The position numbers were made by a program, and so were the translations under genes. A stretch of 64,000 nt of DNA from Terriglobus albidus (lineage in GTDB: Bacteria > Acidobacteriota > Terriglobia > Terriglobales > Acidobacteriaceae), in the NCBI RefSeq assembly GCF_025685425.1, contig NZ_JAGTAS010000050.1:62001-126000 (forward strand), in the 5' to 3' direction. Of the stretch, positions 31,139 to 40,078 are shown in pieces; the first letter of the stretch is position 1, and each line of letters opens with the position of its first letter. The notes beneath the pieces are model-generated. The model was not told the origin of the DNA. It saw only the letters and a list, made by a program, of their open reading frames with translations, and made no database searches.

Positions 31139-32932
31139 ATGTCGACGATGCCACACAATTTCGTCTCGCCGCAGTCGGGCTTCTCCGATGAGCAGGCACA
31201 GTATCTCCGTGGTTTCTTTGCGGGTGTGCAGCAGCGCCCGTTTGTTGGGCACTCGGCATCCGGTCAGATCACTTCGCAGCCTTCGGCCGGTACCGCTAAC
31301 CTTGCTGCGTCCGCAAAGGAAGAGACCTTCTTCGGCACGCCGGTCTCCGAGCTTTGCGCTGAAGAGGTCTGGAAGTACGAGCGCAATCCGCTGGATCTGT
31401 GGGATGAACTGCTGCAGACTGCGGCTTCCAATGAGGCCCCTGACGCAGAGCGTCGCTATCGTTTCAAGTTCCACGGTCTGTTTCATGTGGCCCCGGCGCA
31501 GGACTCCTTCATGCTGCGGATGCGCGTTCCTGGTGGCGTGATGACCTCCGCGCAGATACGCGGTGTCGCTACGATTGCTGAAAAGTTCGGCAACAGCCGC
31601 ATCGATCTCACGACCCGCGCCAATATCCAGCTCCGCGAGTTTGCGCCGAAGGATATCGTCAACGTGCTGAACAGCGTTCGCAAGCTCGGGATGAGCTCGA
31701 TGGGTTCCGGCGCGGATAACATTCGCAACATCACCGCATCGCCCATCTCCGGCTACGATCCGCAGGAGCTGATCGACGTACAGCCCTACGCCGACGCACT
31801 GCAGAACTACATCACCAACTCGCGGGATATGTTCGGCTTGCCGCGCAAGTTCAATATCGCCTTCGACAACGGCGGCGCCATCAGCGCACTTGCTGACACG
31901 AACGATATCGGCTTTGTAGCCGTCTCCGTTGGTGAAGGGAAGAGCGTGCCGGCGGGCGTCTATTTCCGTGTTCTGCTTTGCGGTATTACAGGACATAAGC
32001 AGTTCGCTTCGGACTGTGGTTTGCTGCTGAGACCTGACCAGCTTGTTGCTGTGGCCGCGGCGATGGTCCGCGTCTTTGCGGAGAACGGCGATCGCACCGA
32101 CCGCAAGAAGGCCCGCCTGAAGTATCTTGTCGACCGCTGGGGCGTCGAGAAGTTCCTGGAAGAGACGGAAAAGAAGCTTGCGTTTCCCATCCTGCGCGTC
32201 GATGCCTCCGAGTGCGAAGCCCGCGGTCCGATCAATCGCGCCGGACACCTTGGCGTGCACGCGCAGTCGCAGCCCGGCTTCTCCTATATCGGCGTCTGTG
32301 TTCCTGTGGGTTGGCTGCCTATCGCGCAGGCTCGCGTTATTGCTGATGTTGCCGAGCGCTTCGGCAGCGGTGAGCTCCGTCTGACAGTCTGGCAGAACCT
32401 GCTGATTCCGAATATTCCCGAAGACCGTGTTGCTGAAGCGTGCCGTGTCCTGCATCAGGCGGGACTCGAGACTGCGGCCGGTCGTGTGCAGAGCGGTACG
32501 GTAGCCTGCACCGGCAATCGCGGTTGTAAGTTCGCCGCCGCCGATACCAAGGGCCACGCATTGGAGATTGCGCGTTCGCTGGACAGCATGTTTGTGATCC
32601 ATCAGCCGGTCAACCTGCACGTGACTGGCTGCCCGCACTCCTGCGCGCAGCACTACATCGGCGATATCGGCCTGATGGGCGTAAAGGTTGGCGGTGAAGA
32701 AGGCTACCAGGTCAATCTTGGCGGCGGAGCAGACAACGACCAGGCCATGGCGCGCCAGCTCTTCCCGGCAATGAAGTACAGCGAGGTTCTGCCTGCCCTG
32801 CAGGCGATCTTCAAGGTCTACACCACACAGTGTGTGGAAGGTGAGAGCTTCCTCGCCTTCGCCAACAGGCACAGTGTTGAGGAGTTACGCAGTATGTGTA
32901 CCAGCGATGCCCCTGTGGAGGTGATGGCGTGA
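31139..32932 (+). CDS. nirA: Siroheme/4Fe-4S nitrite (or sulfite) reductase, NirA type
   Basis: Six-electron reductase of the NirA/sulfite-reductase hemoprotein family, 597 aa, cytoplasmic. It has two ferredoxin-like half domains (HVAPAQDSFMLRMRVPGG; QPGFSYIGVCVPVGWLP). The cluster-siroheme cysteines are Cys457, Cys463 (ACTGNRGC), Cys498 and Cys502 (GCPHSC). The ATG at 31139 follows GAGG by six bases; longer starts from 31115 are possible. The N-terminus has FSDEQAQYLRGFFAG, a motif shared with the next gene's product. The neighbouring nitrate reductase and nitrate carrier favour nitrite over sulfite. It overlaps the flavoprotein gene by four bases (GTGA), so the two probably form one NADPH-dependent complex. 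Confidence 0.9.
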   Translation: MSTMPHNFVSPQSGFSDEQAQYLRGFFAGVQQRPFVGHSASGQITSQPSAGTANLAASAKEETFFGTPVSELCAEEVWKYERNPLDLWDELLQTAASNEAPDAERRYRFKFHGLFHVAPAQDSFMLRMRVPGGVMTSAQIRGVATIAEKFGNSRIDLTTRANIQLREFAPKDIVNVLNSVRKLGMSSMGSGADNIRNITASPISGYDPQELIDVQPYADALQNYITNSRDMFGLPRKFNIAFDNGGAISALADTNDIGFVAVSVGEGKSVPAGVYFRVLLCGITGHKQFASDCGLLLRPDQLVAVAAAMVRVFAENGDRTDRKKARLKYLVDRWGVEKFLEETEKKLAFPILRVDASECEARGPINRAGHLGVHAQSQPGFSYIGVCVPVGWLPIAQARVIADVAERFGSGELRLTVWQNLLIPNIPEDRVAEACRVLHQAGLETAAGRVQSGTVACTGNRGCKFAAADTKGHALEIARSLDSMFVIHQPVNLHVTGCPHSCAQHYIGDIGLMGVKVGGEEGYQVNLGGGADNDQAMARQLFPAMKYSEVLPALQAIFKVYTTQCVEGESFLAFANRHSVEELRSMCTSDAPVEVMA

Positions 32933-34707
32933 GCGCGCAGCCCGTCCCTTTTATTCCGCACGATGCTCCCTTCAACGCCGACCAGCGTGCGTGGCTCAAT
33001 GGGTTTCTTGCGGGTCTCTACTCCAGCGCTCCTGCGCCAGAGATTTCGTCCGCGGCGGCGACGGCTTCGGAGAATGTGGCTGTGTACTTCGCCACGCAGA
33101 GCGGAACGGCTGAGCGCTTGGCGAAGAAGTTCGCCAAGGAGTTGAAGACCGCCGGCCACAATGCGACAGTTACGTCACTCACGGATGTAACGCCATCTCA
33201 TCTTGCAGAGCAGAGCAATGCCGTCTTTTTCGTCAGCACCTACGGCGACGGTGAGGCTCCGGATCATGCCAAGGCATTTCGCGATGCGCTGATGGGAGCG
33301 GATTCTCTGACTTTGACGTCACTGCGGTACTCCGTATTCGGTCTCGGAGACAAGACGTACGAGCAGTTCTGCCGCTTCGGCGTGGAACTGGACGATCGTC
33401 TGGCGGAACTCGGGGCGTTGCGCATCACGCCGCGCGTCGAGAGCGATGTTGATGTGGATGAACCCTTCGCTGCCTGGAAAGGTACATGCGTTACACAGAT
33501 CGGCACGAAGTCGAACGGTACGAATGGGACGAAGCACGCTGAGGTAGCGGCACCCGTTGCTGCGGCTCAGCCGGCGAAGCAATCACTGTATTCGCGTGAG
33601 AATCCGCTGCATGCCGCCGTGGTCGAGCGCCGCGCGCTGACCTCGAACATTTCGAGCAAGCTGACCATCCATCTGGGTCTGCAACTGAATGAAGATCTGC
33701 CGTATCAGGCGGGCGATGCGTGCGGTGTTCTGGCGCAGAATGATCCCGCTCTGGTGGACGAGACGCTGTCGCTGCTTCCGTTTGGCGCGGACACGATGGT
33801 GGAGGTTCCCAAGGCAGGCCCCTGTAGCATGCGTGAGGCTCTGCTGCATCACTATCAGCACACACGTTTGAGCCGCAAGATGGTGCAGGCGTTTGCGGAG
33901 AAGACAAAGTGCAAGACTCTGTCGGCCCTGCTGCCGGCGGAACAGGCTGCTCACCTGGACACGTTCCTGTATGACCGCGGCCTGATCGATCTGCTGCATG
34001 AGTATCCTGGCGCAATTGAGACACCGGAAGAGCTGCTTGCGATGCTGCCGCGTCTGGCGCCCCGGCTCTACTCCATCTCATCGAGCCCGGCGAAGCACGG
34101 CCTGGAACTTCACTGCACTATCGGCGTGGTGCGCTATCGCTCGCATAACCGTGAGCGTGGCGGCGTCGCATCCACCATGCTTGCCGAGCGGGTCAACGTG
34201 GGCGAGACGGTGCCGGTCTATATCCAGCCGAACAAGAAGTTCCGGCTTCCCGTCGATGGCAATACTCCCATCATCATGATTGGTCCGGGTACGGGGATTG
34301 CTCCTTTCCGCGGGTTCCTGCATGAGCGCGAAGCGCTTGGGCAGAAGGGCCGCAACTGGCTCTTCTTCGGCGAGCGCAGCGCACAGACTGACTATCTCTA
34401 CAGGGAAGAGCTGCGCTCCATGTCGGAGAGTGGCCATCTTACGCGGCTCGATACCGCCTTCTCCCGCGATCAGGCGCACAAAATCTACGTGCAGGATCGC
34501 ATGATCGAGCACGGCGCGACCTTCTGGCAGTGGCTGCAGGAAGATGCCCGCGTCTATGTCTGCGGCGACGCTGCGCGCATGGCTAAAGATGTGGACTCGG
34601 CGCTGCATACGCTGATCGAGAAGCACGGCGGTATGAGCACCGAAGCTGCCCGCGAATACGTTACGCAGATGCATGACGACGGCCGGTATCACCGCGACGT
34701 CTACTAA
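32929..34707 (+). CDS. NADPH-dependent diflavin reductase (CysJ-like flavoprotein subunit)
   Basis: Electron-donating flavoprotein, 592 aa. Order: N-terminal helical motif FNADQRAWLNGFLAGLYSS (10-28), FMN flavodoxin domain (about 45-190: YFATQSGTAERLA, STYGDGEAPD, GLGDKTYEQF), then FAD domain with RLYSISSSP. The NADPH-binding part has IGPGTGIAPFRGFLHER and a C-terminal DVY aromatic end. GTG 32929 is preferred: GGAGG stands seven bases upstream and it overlaps the nirA stop as GTGA. It is the CysJ layout, but here it is coupled to a nitrite-reductase-like partner in a nitrate locus. It most likely passes NADPH electrons to that reductase, and possibly also to the nitrate reductase. Confidence 0.92.
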   Translation: MSAQPVPFIPHDAPFNADQRAWLNGFLAGLYSSAPAPEISSAAATASENVAVYFATQSGTAERLAKKFAKELKTAGHNATVTSLTDVTPSHLAEQSNAVFFVSTYGDGEAPDHAKAFRDALMGADSLTLTSLRYSVFGLGDKTYEQFCRFGVELDDRLAELGALRITPRVESDVDVDEPFAAWKGTCVTQIGTKSNGTNGTKHAEVAAPVAAAQPAKQSLYSRENPLHAAVVERRALTSNISSKLTIHLGLQLNEDLPYQAGDACGVLAQNDPALVDETLSLLPFGADTMVEVPKAGPCSMREALLHHYQHTRLSRKMVQAFAEKTKCKTLSALLPAEQAAHLDTFLYDRGLIDLLHEYPGAIETPEELLAMLPRLAPRLYSISSSPAKHGLELHCTIGVVRYRSHNRERGGVASTMLAERVNVGETVPVYIQPNKKFRLPVDGNTPIIMIGPGTGIAPFRGFLHEREALGQKGRNWLFFGERSAQTDYLYREELRSMSESGHLTRLDTAFSRDQAHKIYVQDRMIEHGATFWQWLQEDARVYVCGDAARMAKDVDSALHTLIEKHGGMSTEAAREYVTQMHDDGRYHRDVY

Positions 34708-34742
34708 GGCCGTACGAAGCAAGGAACGAGGAGCAAACGAAC

Positions 34743-36338
34743 GTGGCATTGCCGCTTCAGGAACGAGCGATGGAGACCGACAGCGCTGAGCTGGTGCGCC
34801 TCACCCTGGTTGAGGGTGGAGCTGCGCCCTCGCTGGTCAATGCGCTGATCCCATCGCGGCCGCTCGAGGCCGGAGAGCAGTATCGCTTCCACTTCGATAT
34901 GACGAAGTGTATCGGCTGCCGTTCCTGCGAGATTGCCTGCAATGAGCAGAACGGCAACCCTGCTGATATCAAATGGCGTCGTGTTGGCGAACTCGAAGGC
35001 GGCATCTATCCCAACGTGATGCGCACCTACCTCTCGATGGGATGCAATCACTGCCTCAGCGCCGATTGCCTGCGTGGATGTCCCGTCGATGCCTACAGCA
35101 AAGATCCGATTACGGGGATCGTGCTGCACTCTGCCGAAGCCTGCATCGGTTGCCAGTACTGTGTGTGGAACTGCCCCTATAGCGTTCCGCAGTTCAATCC
35201 GGAGCGCGGTGTGGTGGGCAAGTGCGATATGTGCCGCGATCGTCTGCTCGACAACCGCGAGCCTGCATGTGTCAATGCATGTCCGGAGAACGCGATCCAG
35301 ATTGAGATCGTGAACAAGAACGAGTGGACGGCAGACCACTCCCTCGCCGATTCGCCGGGTATGCCTCCTTCCGGTCAGACCGTTTCCACCACGCGCATCA
35401 CTCTGCCTGCGAAGAACTCCGTCACCTGGCTCGACCGTGTCGACACCGGTTCCATTGCGCTTGAGCATGCGCATCCTTCTCTTGTTGTGATGACCTCTGC
35501 GATGCAGGCAGCCTTTGGTCTGCTTTGCGGCCTGTTGCTCGATCGCGATCTCAGCGCTGTGAGCCTGTCGCTGTTGCTGCTTGTTACCGTCATTGCGATC
35601 AACATCTCCATCTTCCATCTTGGACGGCCTGCCTATGCCTGGCGTGCCCTGAAGATGTGGAAGCGTTCGTGGCTGAGCCGTGAGGTTCTCTGCTTCACAC
35701 TCTTCCTGGTCACGCTGACCGTATCCACCGGCGTTGCATGGGCATCGCTGCTGCGCCCTGCGCTGGAGCGCGCGGTGACTCCGCTGGCGATTCTCGCAGT
35801 CATGATCGGGCTTGCAGGCACGCTTGCCAGCGCCCGTATCTATCTGGTGAAGGCGCGTCCGGCCTGGAACATGATGCACACGCCGCTCGACTTCGTGCTC
35901 TCGGCTTTCCTGATGGCGGGGCCAGTGATGGCGGTGATGCAGGCTCCTGCGGTCTGGCTGGCAACGCGGCTGCAGGCAGTTGGGCTGACGGTAGCTCTCC
36001 CTCACGTCGCGCCGCATCCCCGTGCTGTAGCCCTGGCTGCCGTACTTTGGATCGCGAACCAGATCACACGCATCGTCCGGCTTCGCGGTTCAGCGATCTT
36101 TGAGCGCCACGCCAGTTACAACCATCTGCGTGGAGAGCAACTCTGGTGGAAGGTGGCTCTCTCCTGGATCTGCGCCATCCAGGCGGTACTCTTCCTTCTG
36201 GCGCCTATGCCCTGGCTTTCGCTCGCCGCGGCCTCTGCCGCTGTTCTTCTCAACCGCTATCTCTTCTTCGTCTCCGTTGTTCCGCTCAGTATGGGATTGA
36301 CCTTCAGCAATGGGTCTCATGGAAGGGCGGCAGTATGA
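34743..36338 (+). CDS. Fused DmsB-type four-cluster ferredoxin and DmsC-type membrane anchor
   Basis: Electron-transfer and membrane subunit in one chain, 531 aa. Residues 40-200 hold four 4Fe-4S motifs: CIGCRSCEIAC, CNHCLSADCLRGC, CIGCQYCVWNC and CDMCRDR...CVNAC. From about 245 to 525 there are roughly eight membrane helices of the DmsC family, with HLGRPAYAWRALK and KARPAWNMMHTPLD as typical loops. Such subunits oxidise menaquinol and pass electrons to a molybdenum enzyme. The usual arrangement is two genes; here they are joined. GTG 34743 has GAGGAG upstream. It overlaps the nitrate reductase gene by four bases (ATGA). The partnership suggests a quinol-linked route to nitrate, not typical for purely assimilatory enzymes. 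Confidence 0.9.
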   Translation: MALPLQERAMETDSAELVRLTLVEGGAAPSLVNALIPSRPLEAGEQYRFHFDMTKCIGCRSCEIACNEQNGNPADIKWRRVGELEGGIYPNVMRTYLSMGCNHCLSADCLRGCPVDAYSKDPITGIVLHSAEACIGCQYCVWNCPYSVPQFNPERGVVGKCDMCRDRLLDNREPACVNACPENAIQIEIVNKNEWTADHSLADSPGMPPSGQTVSTTRITLPAKNSVTWLDRVDTGSIALEHAHPSLVVMTSAMQAAFGLLCGLLLDRDLSAVSLSLLLLVTVIAINISIFHLGRPAYAWRALKMWKRSWLSREVLCFTLFLVTLTVSTGVAWASLLRPALERAVTPLAILAVMIGLAGTLASARIYLVKARPAWNMMHTPLDFVLSAFLMAGPVMAVMQAPAVWLATRLQAVGLTVALPHVAPHPRAVALAAVLWIANQITRIVRLRGSAIFERHASYNHLRGEQLWWKVALSWICAIQAVLFLLAPMPWLSLAAASAAVLLNRYLFFVSVVPLSMGLTFSNGSHGRAAV

Positions 36339-38572
36339 AGAAGCGGGTGACACAATACGCCAATGCCGTCGCCGAAGACCGCTCCAGAATGCAGCCGCTC
36401 ACATTCCTCCAGCGGATGCAGCGCTGGTTGGGCTTCGATACCGCGCGTACACAGTACCGCTATGGCAAAGATGCGCGCTTCGGTTACATCTCTGAGTCGC
36501 GCATCGCGGATACCTGGACGAAGACGACCTGCGGCTACTGCTCGGTTGGCTGCGGCATGCTGGTGGGCACGCGTAACGGCCGTCCTGTCGCCGCGCGTGG
36601 AAACCCTGATCATCCCGTCAATCTCGGCAAGCTCTGCCCCAAGGGACTCAGCGAGCACCTGATGATCGAGGCTGCCGGCCGCGCTACGACGCCGATGTTG
36701 CGCCGCGGCGGCCGTGGAACTCCGCTCGAGCCGGTCTCCTGGAAGGAAGCCATCGAAGTGATGGTGACGCGCATCGGTTCGATCCAGGAGCGTTTCGGCA
36801 ATGACTCGCTGGGCGTAATCAGCACCGGTCAGTTGGTGACGGAAGAGTTTTATACCCTCGGCAAACTGGTGCAGCTTGGTTTCCGCAGCCGCAATTATGA
36901 CGGCAACACCACGTTGTGCATGGCCAGCGCGGTTTCAGGCTACAAGCTGAGCTTCGGCTCCGACGGACCCCCGGGGGCCTATGCCGACATGGAGATGGCG
37001 GATGTTGTGCTGTTGATTGGGGCGAATATTGCGGACAATCATCCCATCCTGTGCAATCGCCTGCGCAAGAAGCCGGGGCAGATGCTGGTTGTTGTGGATC
37101 CGCGTGTCACCAAGACCGCGATGATGGCCGATCTTCACCTGCCGGTTAAGCCGCGTTCTGACATCGCACTGATCAATGGCATTGCGCATATCCTGCTGCG
37201 CGATGGCCTTGTTGATCGCGAATATATCCTCGAGCACGTTGAGGGGCTGGAGGAGTTCGTCAGCTTTGTCGCCGACTACACGCCGGAGGCGGTCAGCGCG
37301 ACCACAGGACTTACGGTCGAGACCATCGAGAAGGTGGCGCGCCTCTACGGAGAGGCGAAGTCGGCGTTCATCGGCTGGACGATGGGTGTGAATCACTCCA
37401 CCCAGGGTGCACATACCGTCGCGGCGATCAATAACCTCGCAATGATTACAGGCAACATCGGCCGGACGGGTGGCGCTCCGTTCTCCATCACCGGTCAGTG
37501 CAATGCGATGGGGTCGCGTGAGACCAGCTTCACCTCGGCCTTGCCTGGCTATCGGAAGTTCGATAATGCGGAAGATCGCAAGGCGCTCGCTCAGCTCTGG
37601 AAGATCGAGGAAGAAGAGCTGCCCACGGCACGCGGCCTTGCGTACCCGGATATCGTCGAAGCTGCCGTCAAGGGGCAGGTCAAGGCAATCTGGATCATTG
37701 CGACGAATCCCGTGGTCTCATTCCCGAATTTGAATCTGCTGAGGCAGGCCTTTGAGACGACGGAGTTCATCGTCGTGCAGGACGGTTTCTATCCCACGCC
37801 AACGATGGACTATGCCGATCTGGTTCTTCCCGCGGCCATCTGGGGTGAGAAGGAAGGGACGTATACCAATTCCGAGCGTCGTGTCAGCAAGGTGAATGCC
37901 TTTGCCACGCCTCCGGGGGAAGCCCGTCCTGACTTCGATATCTTCCTCGCGCTGGCCGAGCGTCTGGGCGTGAAGGACAGGCTCTTTCCGGGATGGCGCA
38001 GCACGCATGATGCCTGGCTCGAGTGGCAGAAGGTCTCCGCGGGCCGCATGTGCGATTACAGCGGATTTACCTGGCAGCAGCTCGAAGAGGAAGGCGGCAG
38101 GCAGTGGGGCGGGGAACGGCTCTACGGCGATGGCCAGTTCCCTCGCGAGAATGGCCGCGCTCTGCTGCACTGTGTTCCGTGTCTCCCGTTTGTGGAGCAG
38201 CCGAACACAGAGTTCGATTTGATCTTGAACACCGGACGCACCGTTGAGCACTGGCACACGCGCACCAAGACCGGCGCTGTCGCCATGCTTGACGCCATGT
38301 CTCCCAATGCATGGCTTGAGATGAATCCGGCCGATGCTTCGCGGCTCTCGCTGCGCCAGCATGATCGTGTCACGGTGCGCTCCAGGCGTGCCTCCGTTCG
38401 CGACGTTGAGTTGCGTATCACCGGGATTGTCGCTCCCGGACAGGTCTTCATGCCGTTCCATTTTGCTGAGCAGAACTCAAACCTCGTGACGCTGGGTGCC
38501 TTTGACCCAATCAGTCGCGAGCCTAACTTCAAGCAGTGCGCTGTGTGTGTCGAGCGTTCCGCTCTGAAATAG
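36335..38572 (+). CDS. nasA: NasA/NarB-type molybdopterin nitrate reductase catalytic subunit
   Basis: Molybdopterin oxidoreductase reducing nitrate to nitrite, 745 aa. The 4Fe-4S ligands are Cys66, Cys69, Cys73 (CGYCSVGC) and Cys101 (KLCPKG). Further family segments are CMASAVSGYK, LIGANIADNHPI, MGVNHSTQGAHTV, GGAPFSITGQCNAMGSRETS and a C-terminal molydopterin-dinucleotide domain with NTGRTVEHWHTRTKT. There is no Tat signal, so it works in the cytoplasm. ATG 36335 overlaps the previous stop as ATGA, excluding the longer in-frame extension upstream. The NasA-type sequence with a DmsB-DmsC-like partner is unusual. Assimilatory function is likely from the nitrite reductase and carrier genes, but electron supply is uncertain. 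Confidence 0.92.
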   Translation: MKKRVTQYANAVAEDRSRMQPLTFLQRMQRWLGFDTARTQYRYGKDARFGYISESRIADTWTKTTCGYCSVGCGMLVGTRNGRPVAARGNPDHPVNLGKLCPKGLSEHLMIEAAGRATTPMLRRGGRGTPLEPVSWKEAIEVMVTRIGSIQERFGNDSLGVISTGQLVTEEFYTLGKLVQLGFRSRNYDGNTTLCMASAVSGYKLSFGSDGPPGAYADMEMADVVLLIGANIADNHPILCNRLRKKPGQMLVVVDPRVTKTAMMADLHLPVKPRSDIALINGIAHILLRDGLVDREYILEHVEGLEEFVSFVADYTPEAVSATTGLTVETIEKVARLYGEAKSAFIGWTMGVNHSTQGAHTVAAINNLAMITGNIGRTGGAPFSITGQCNAMGSRETSFTSALPGYRKFDNAEDRKALAQLWKIEEEELPTARGLAYPDIVEAAVKGQVKAIWIIATNPVVSFPNLNLLRQAFETTEFIVVQDGFYPTPTMDYADLVLPAAIWGEKEGTYTNSERRVSKVNAFATPPGEARPDFDIFLALAERLGVKDRLFPGWRSTHDAWLEWQKVSAGRMCDYSGFTWQQLEEEGGRQWGGERLYGDGQFPRENGRALLHCVPCLPFVEQPNTEFDLILNTGRTVEHWHTRTKTGAVAMLDAMSPNAWLEMNPADASRLSLRQHDRVTVRSRRASVRDVELRITGIVAPGQVFMPFHFAEQNSNLVTLGAFDPISREPNFKQCAVCVERSALK

Positions 38573-38712
38573 CACTGTTCTGTAAGACTTTCTCGCGCCC
38601 ATGGCCGCCGCGAGTGTTGTACCGAGCCGAACCTGGAAGTTCGCTCCTGCCGTAGCAGTACTTCGTGCCGCAGTTATATTTCGACATTTCAGATCTCAGG
38701 GAGCCTTTCAAA

Positions 38713-39972
38713 ATGGCCAACGTAAAGCACTTTCTAAAATCCGGTCATCCAGCGACGCTTTTCGCATCGTTCCTCTACTTCGACTTCACCTTTGCTGTGT
38801 GGGTGCTGAACGGAGCGATGGGACCTTTCATCACCGAGCAGTTCCACCTCTCGCCGGCGCAGGTCGGCCTGATGGTCTCGCTGCCCACCATGGCAGGTGC
38901 TCTCATGCGCTTTCCGCTCGGCGTGCTGAGCCAGTACATCGGCCGTAAGAGCGCGGCGATCGTCGAGATGAGCTGCATCATCGTAGCGCTTCTCTATGGC
39001 TACTTCTTCGTGCACTCGTTCTCCAACGTGCTGGCAATGGGCGTTCTGCTGGGCACCGCCGGAGCAAGCTTCGGCGTAGCTCTCTCACTCGGCGCCGGCT
39101 GGTTCCCCAAACAGTACAAGGGACTGGCGATGGGAATCGCCGGAGCCGGGAACAGCGGTACGGCCGTCGCAGCCTTCTTCGCGCCGCGCCTGGCGAAGGC
39201 GTTCGGATGGTCGCACGTCTATGGCTTTGCAGCGCTGTTCATGCTGCTTCCGTTGATCGTGATGATCGTCTTCGCCAAGGAGCCGCCTGACGCCGAACAT
39301 CAGACGCTGCGCCAGCACCTCAAGTGCCTGGTGGAGCGCGATGGCTGGTACTTCAACCTTATCTACATCATCACTTTCGGCGGATTCCTCGGTCTCGCGA
39401 CCTTTCTGCCCTCGCTCTTCGTCGCGCAGTTCCACATTCCAAAGACGCAGGCCGGAACGCTCACCATGTGTGCCACGCTGCTTGGCAGCATGACCCGTGT
39501 TGTCGGTGGATGGTTTGCTGACCGTGTCGGCGGCGTCACAACGCTGAGTGTCGTCTTCCTGGTCGCCATTGCCGGCATCTTCGGCCTGGTGACTTCACCG
39601 TCCCTGGTAGTGACCACGGTGCTCTTCATGCTCTGCTTCGCCGCGCTTGGTGCAGGCAATGGCGCGACCTTCCAGCTTGTTCCGCTGCGCTGGCCGATTG
39701 CAACCGCGGTTGCCGGCAGCATGGTGGGTGAGATCGGCGCGCTGGGTGGCTCCATTCTGCCGAACGTGCTTGGGCAGTCCAAACAGCACACGGGATCATT
39801 CGCAGCAGGCTTCGCGGCCTACGCCGTCTTCGCGCTGCTGGTGCTGGTGATGCTGCGCATCGTTTCACGGAAGTGGACGCGTACCTGGGTCGGAGAAGGC
39901 GGCAGAGCCCTTGCTCATACCGCGATCGACCCCATGGATACGGAGAGCCAGGAGGAAGCGCTCGCCGTGTAA
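38713..39972 (+). CDS. NarK/NasA-family nitrate/nitrite MFS transporter
   Basis: Twelve-helix inner-membrane carrier for nitrate or nitrite, 419 aa. The nitrate signature motifs are visible: GIAGAGNSGTAVAAFFAPRL in helix 5 and FAALGAGNGATFQLVPLRW in helix 11. The arginine in MAGALMRFPLG is the likely substrate-binding residue of helix 2. ATG 38713 follows GGGAG by nine bases; an ATG 16 codons earlier (38665) is less convincing. The 140-base gap after nasA may carry its own control. Whether it is a proton symporter or nitrate/nitrite exchanger cannot be told from sequence alone. Confidence 0.92.
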   Translation: MANVKHFLKSGHPATLFASFLYFDFTFAVWVLNGAMGPFITEQFHLSPAQVGLMVSLPTMAGALMRFPLGVLSQYIGRKSAAIVEMSCIIVALLYGYFFVHSFSNVLAMGVLLGTAGASFGVALSLGAGWFPKQYKGLAMGIAGAGNSGTAVAAFFAPRLAKAFGWSHVYGFAALFMLLPLIVMIVFAKEPPDAEHQTLRQHLKCLVERDGWYFNLIYIITFGGFLGLATFLPSLFVAQFHIPKTQAGTLTMCATLLGSMTRVVGGWFADRVGGVTTLSVVFLVAIAGIFGLVTSPSLVVTTVLFMLCFAALGAGNGATFQLVPLRWPIATAVAGSMVGEIGALGGSILPNVLGQSKQHTGSFAAGFAAYAVFALLVLVMLRIVSRKWTRTWVGEGGRALAHTAIDPMDTESQEEALAV

Positions 39973-40078
39973 CGGCTCGCGTTTTCCCACACTGTCGTCC
40001 GCTTGTTTTTTCCCCGTCGCGTCTACCTGCTCTGACAGCGACTACACCCGTGGTGTGTCTTAAAAAGGAGATTCTTTC

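Noticed and set aside
30940-31191. An 83-codon frame in the leader of nirA
   Set aside because: No ribosome site, no recognisable motif, and it runs into the nirA coding sequence in another frame. It is better explained as leader.
31019-32872. A 617-codon open frame on the minus strand opposite the nitrite reductase gene
   Set aside because: It has no family features or ribosome site, and mirrors the codon bias of the real gene on the other strand. High-GC genes often leave long antisense frames.
34704-36017. A 437-codon antisense frame opposite the DmsB-DmsC fusion gene
   Set aside because: It is Arg/His/Gln-rich low-complexity sequence as expected for a mirror of membrane codons.
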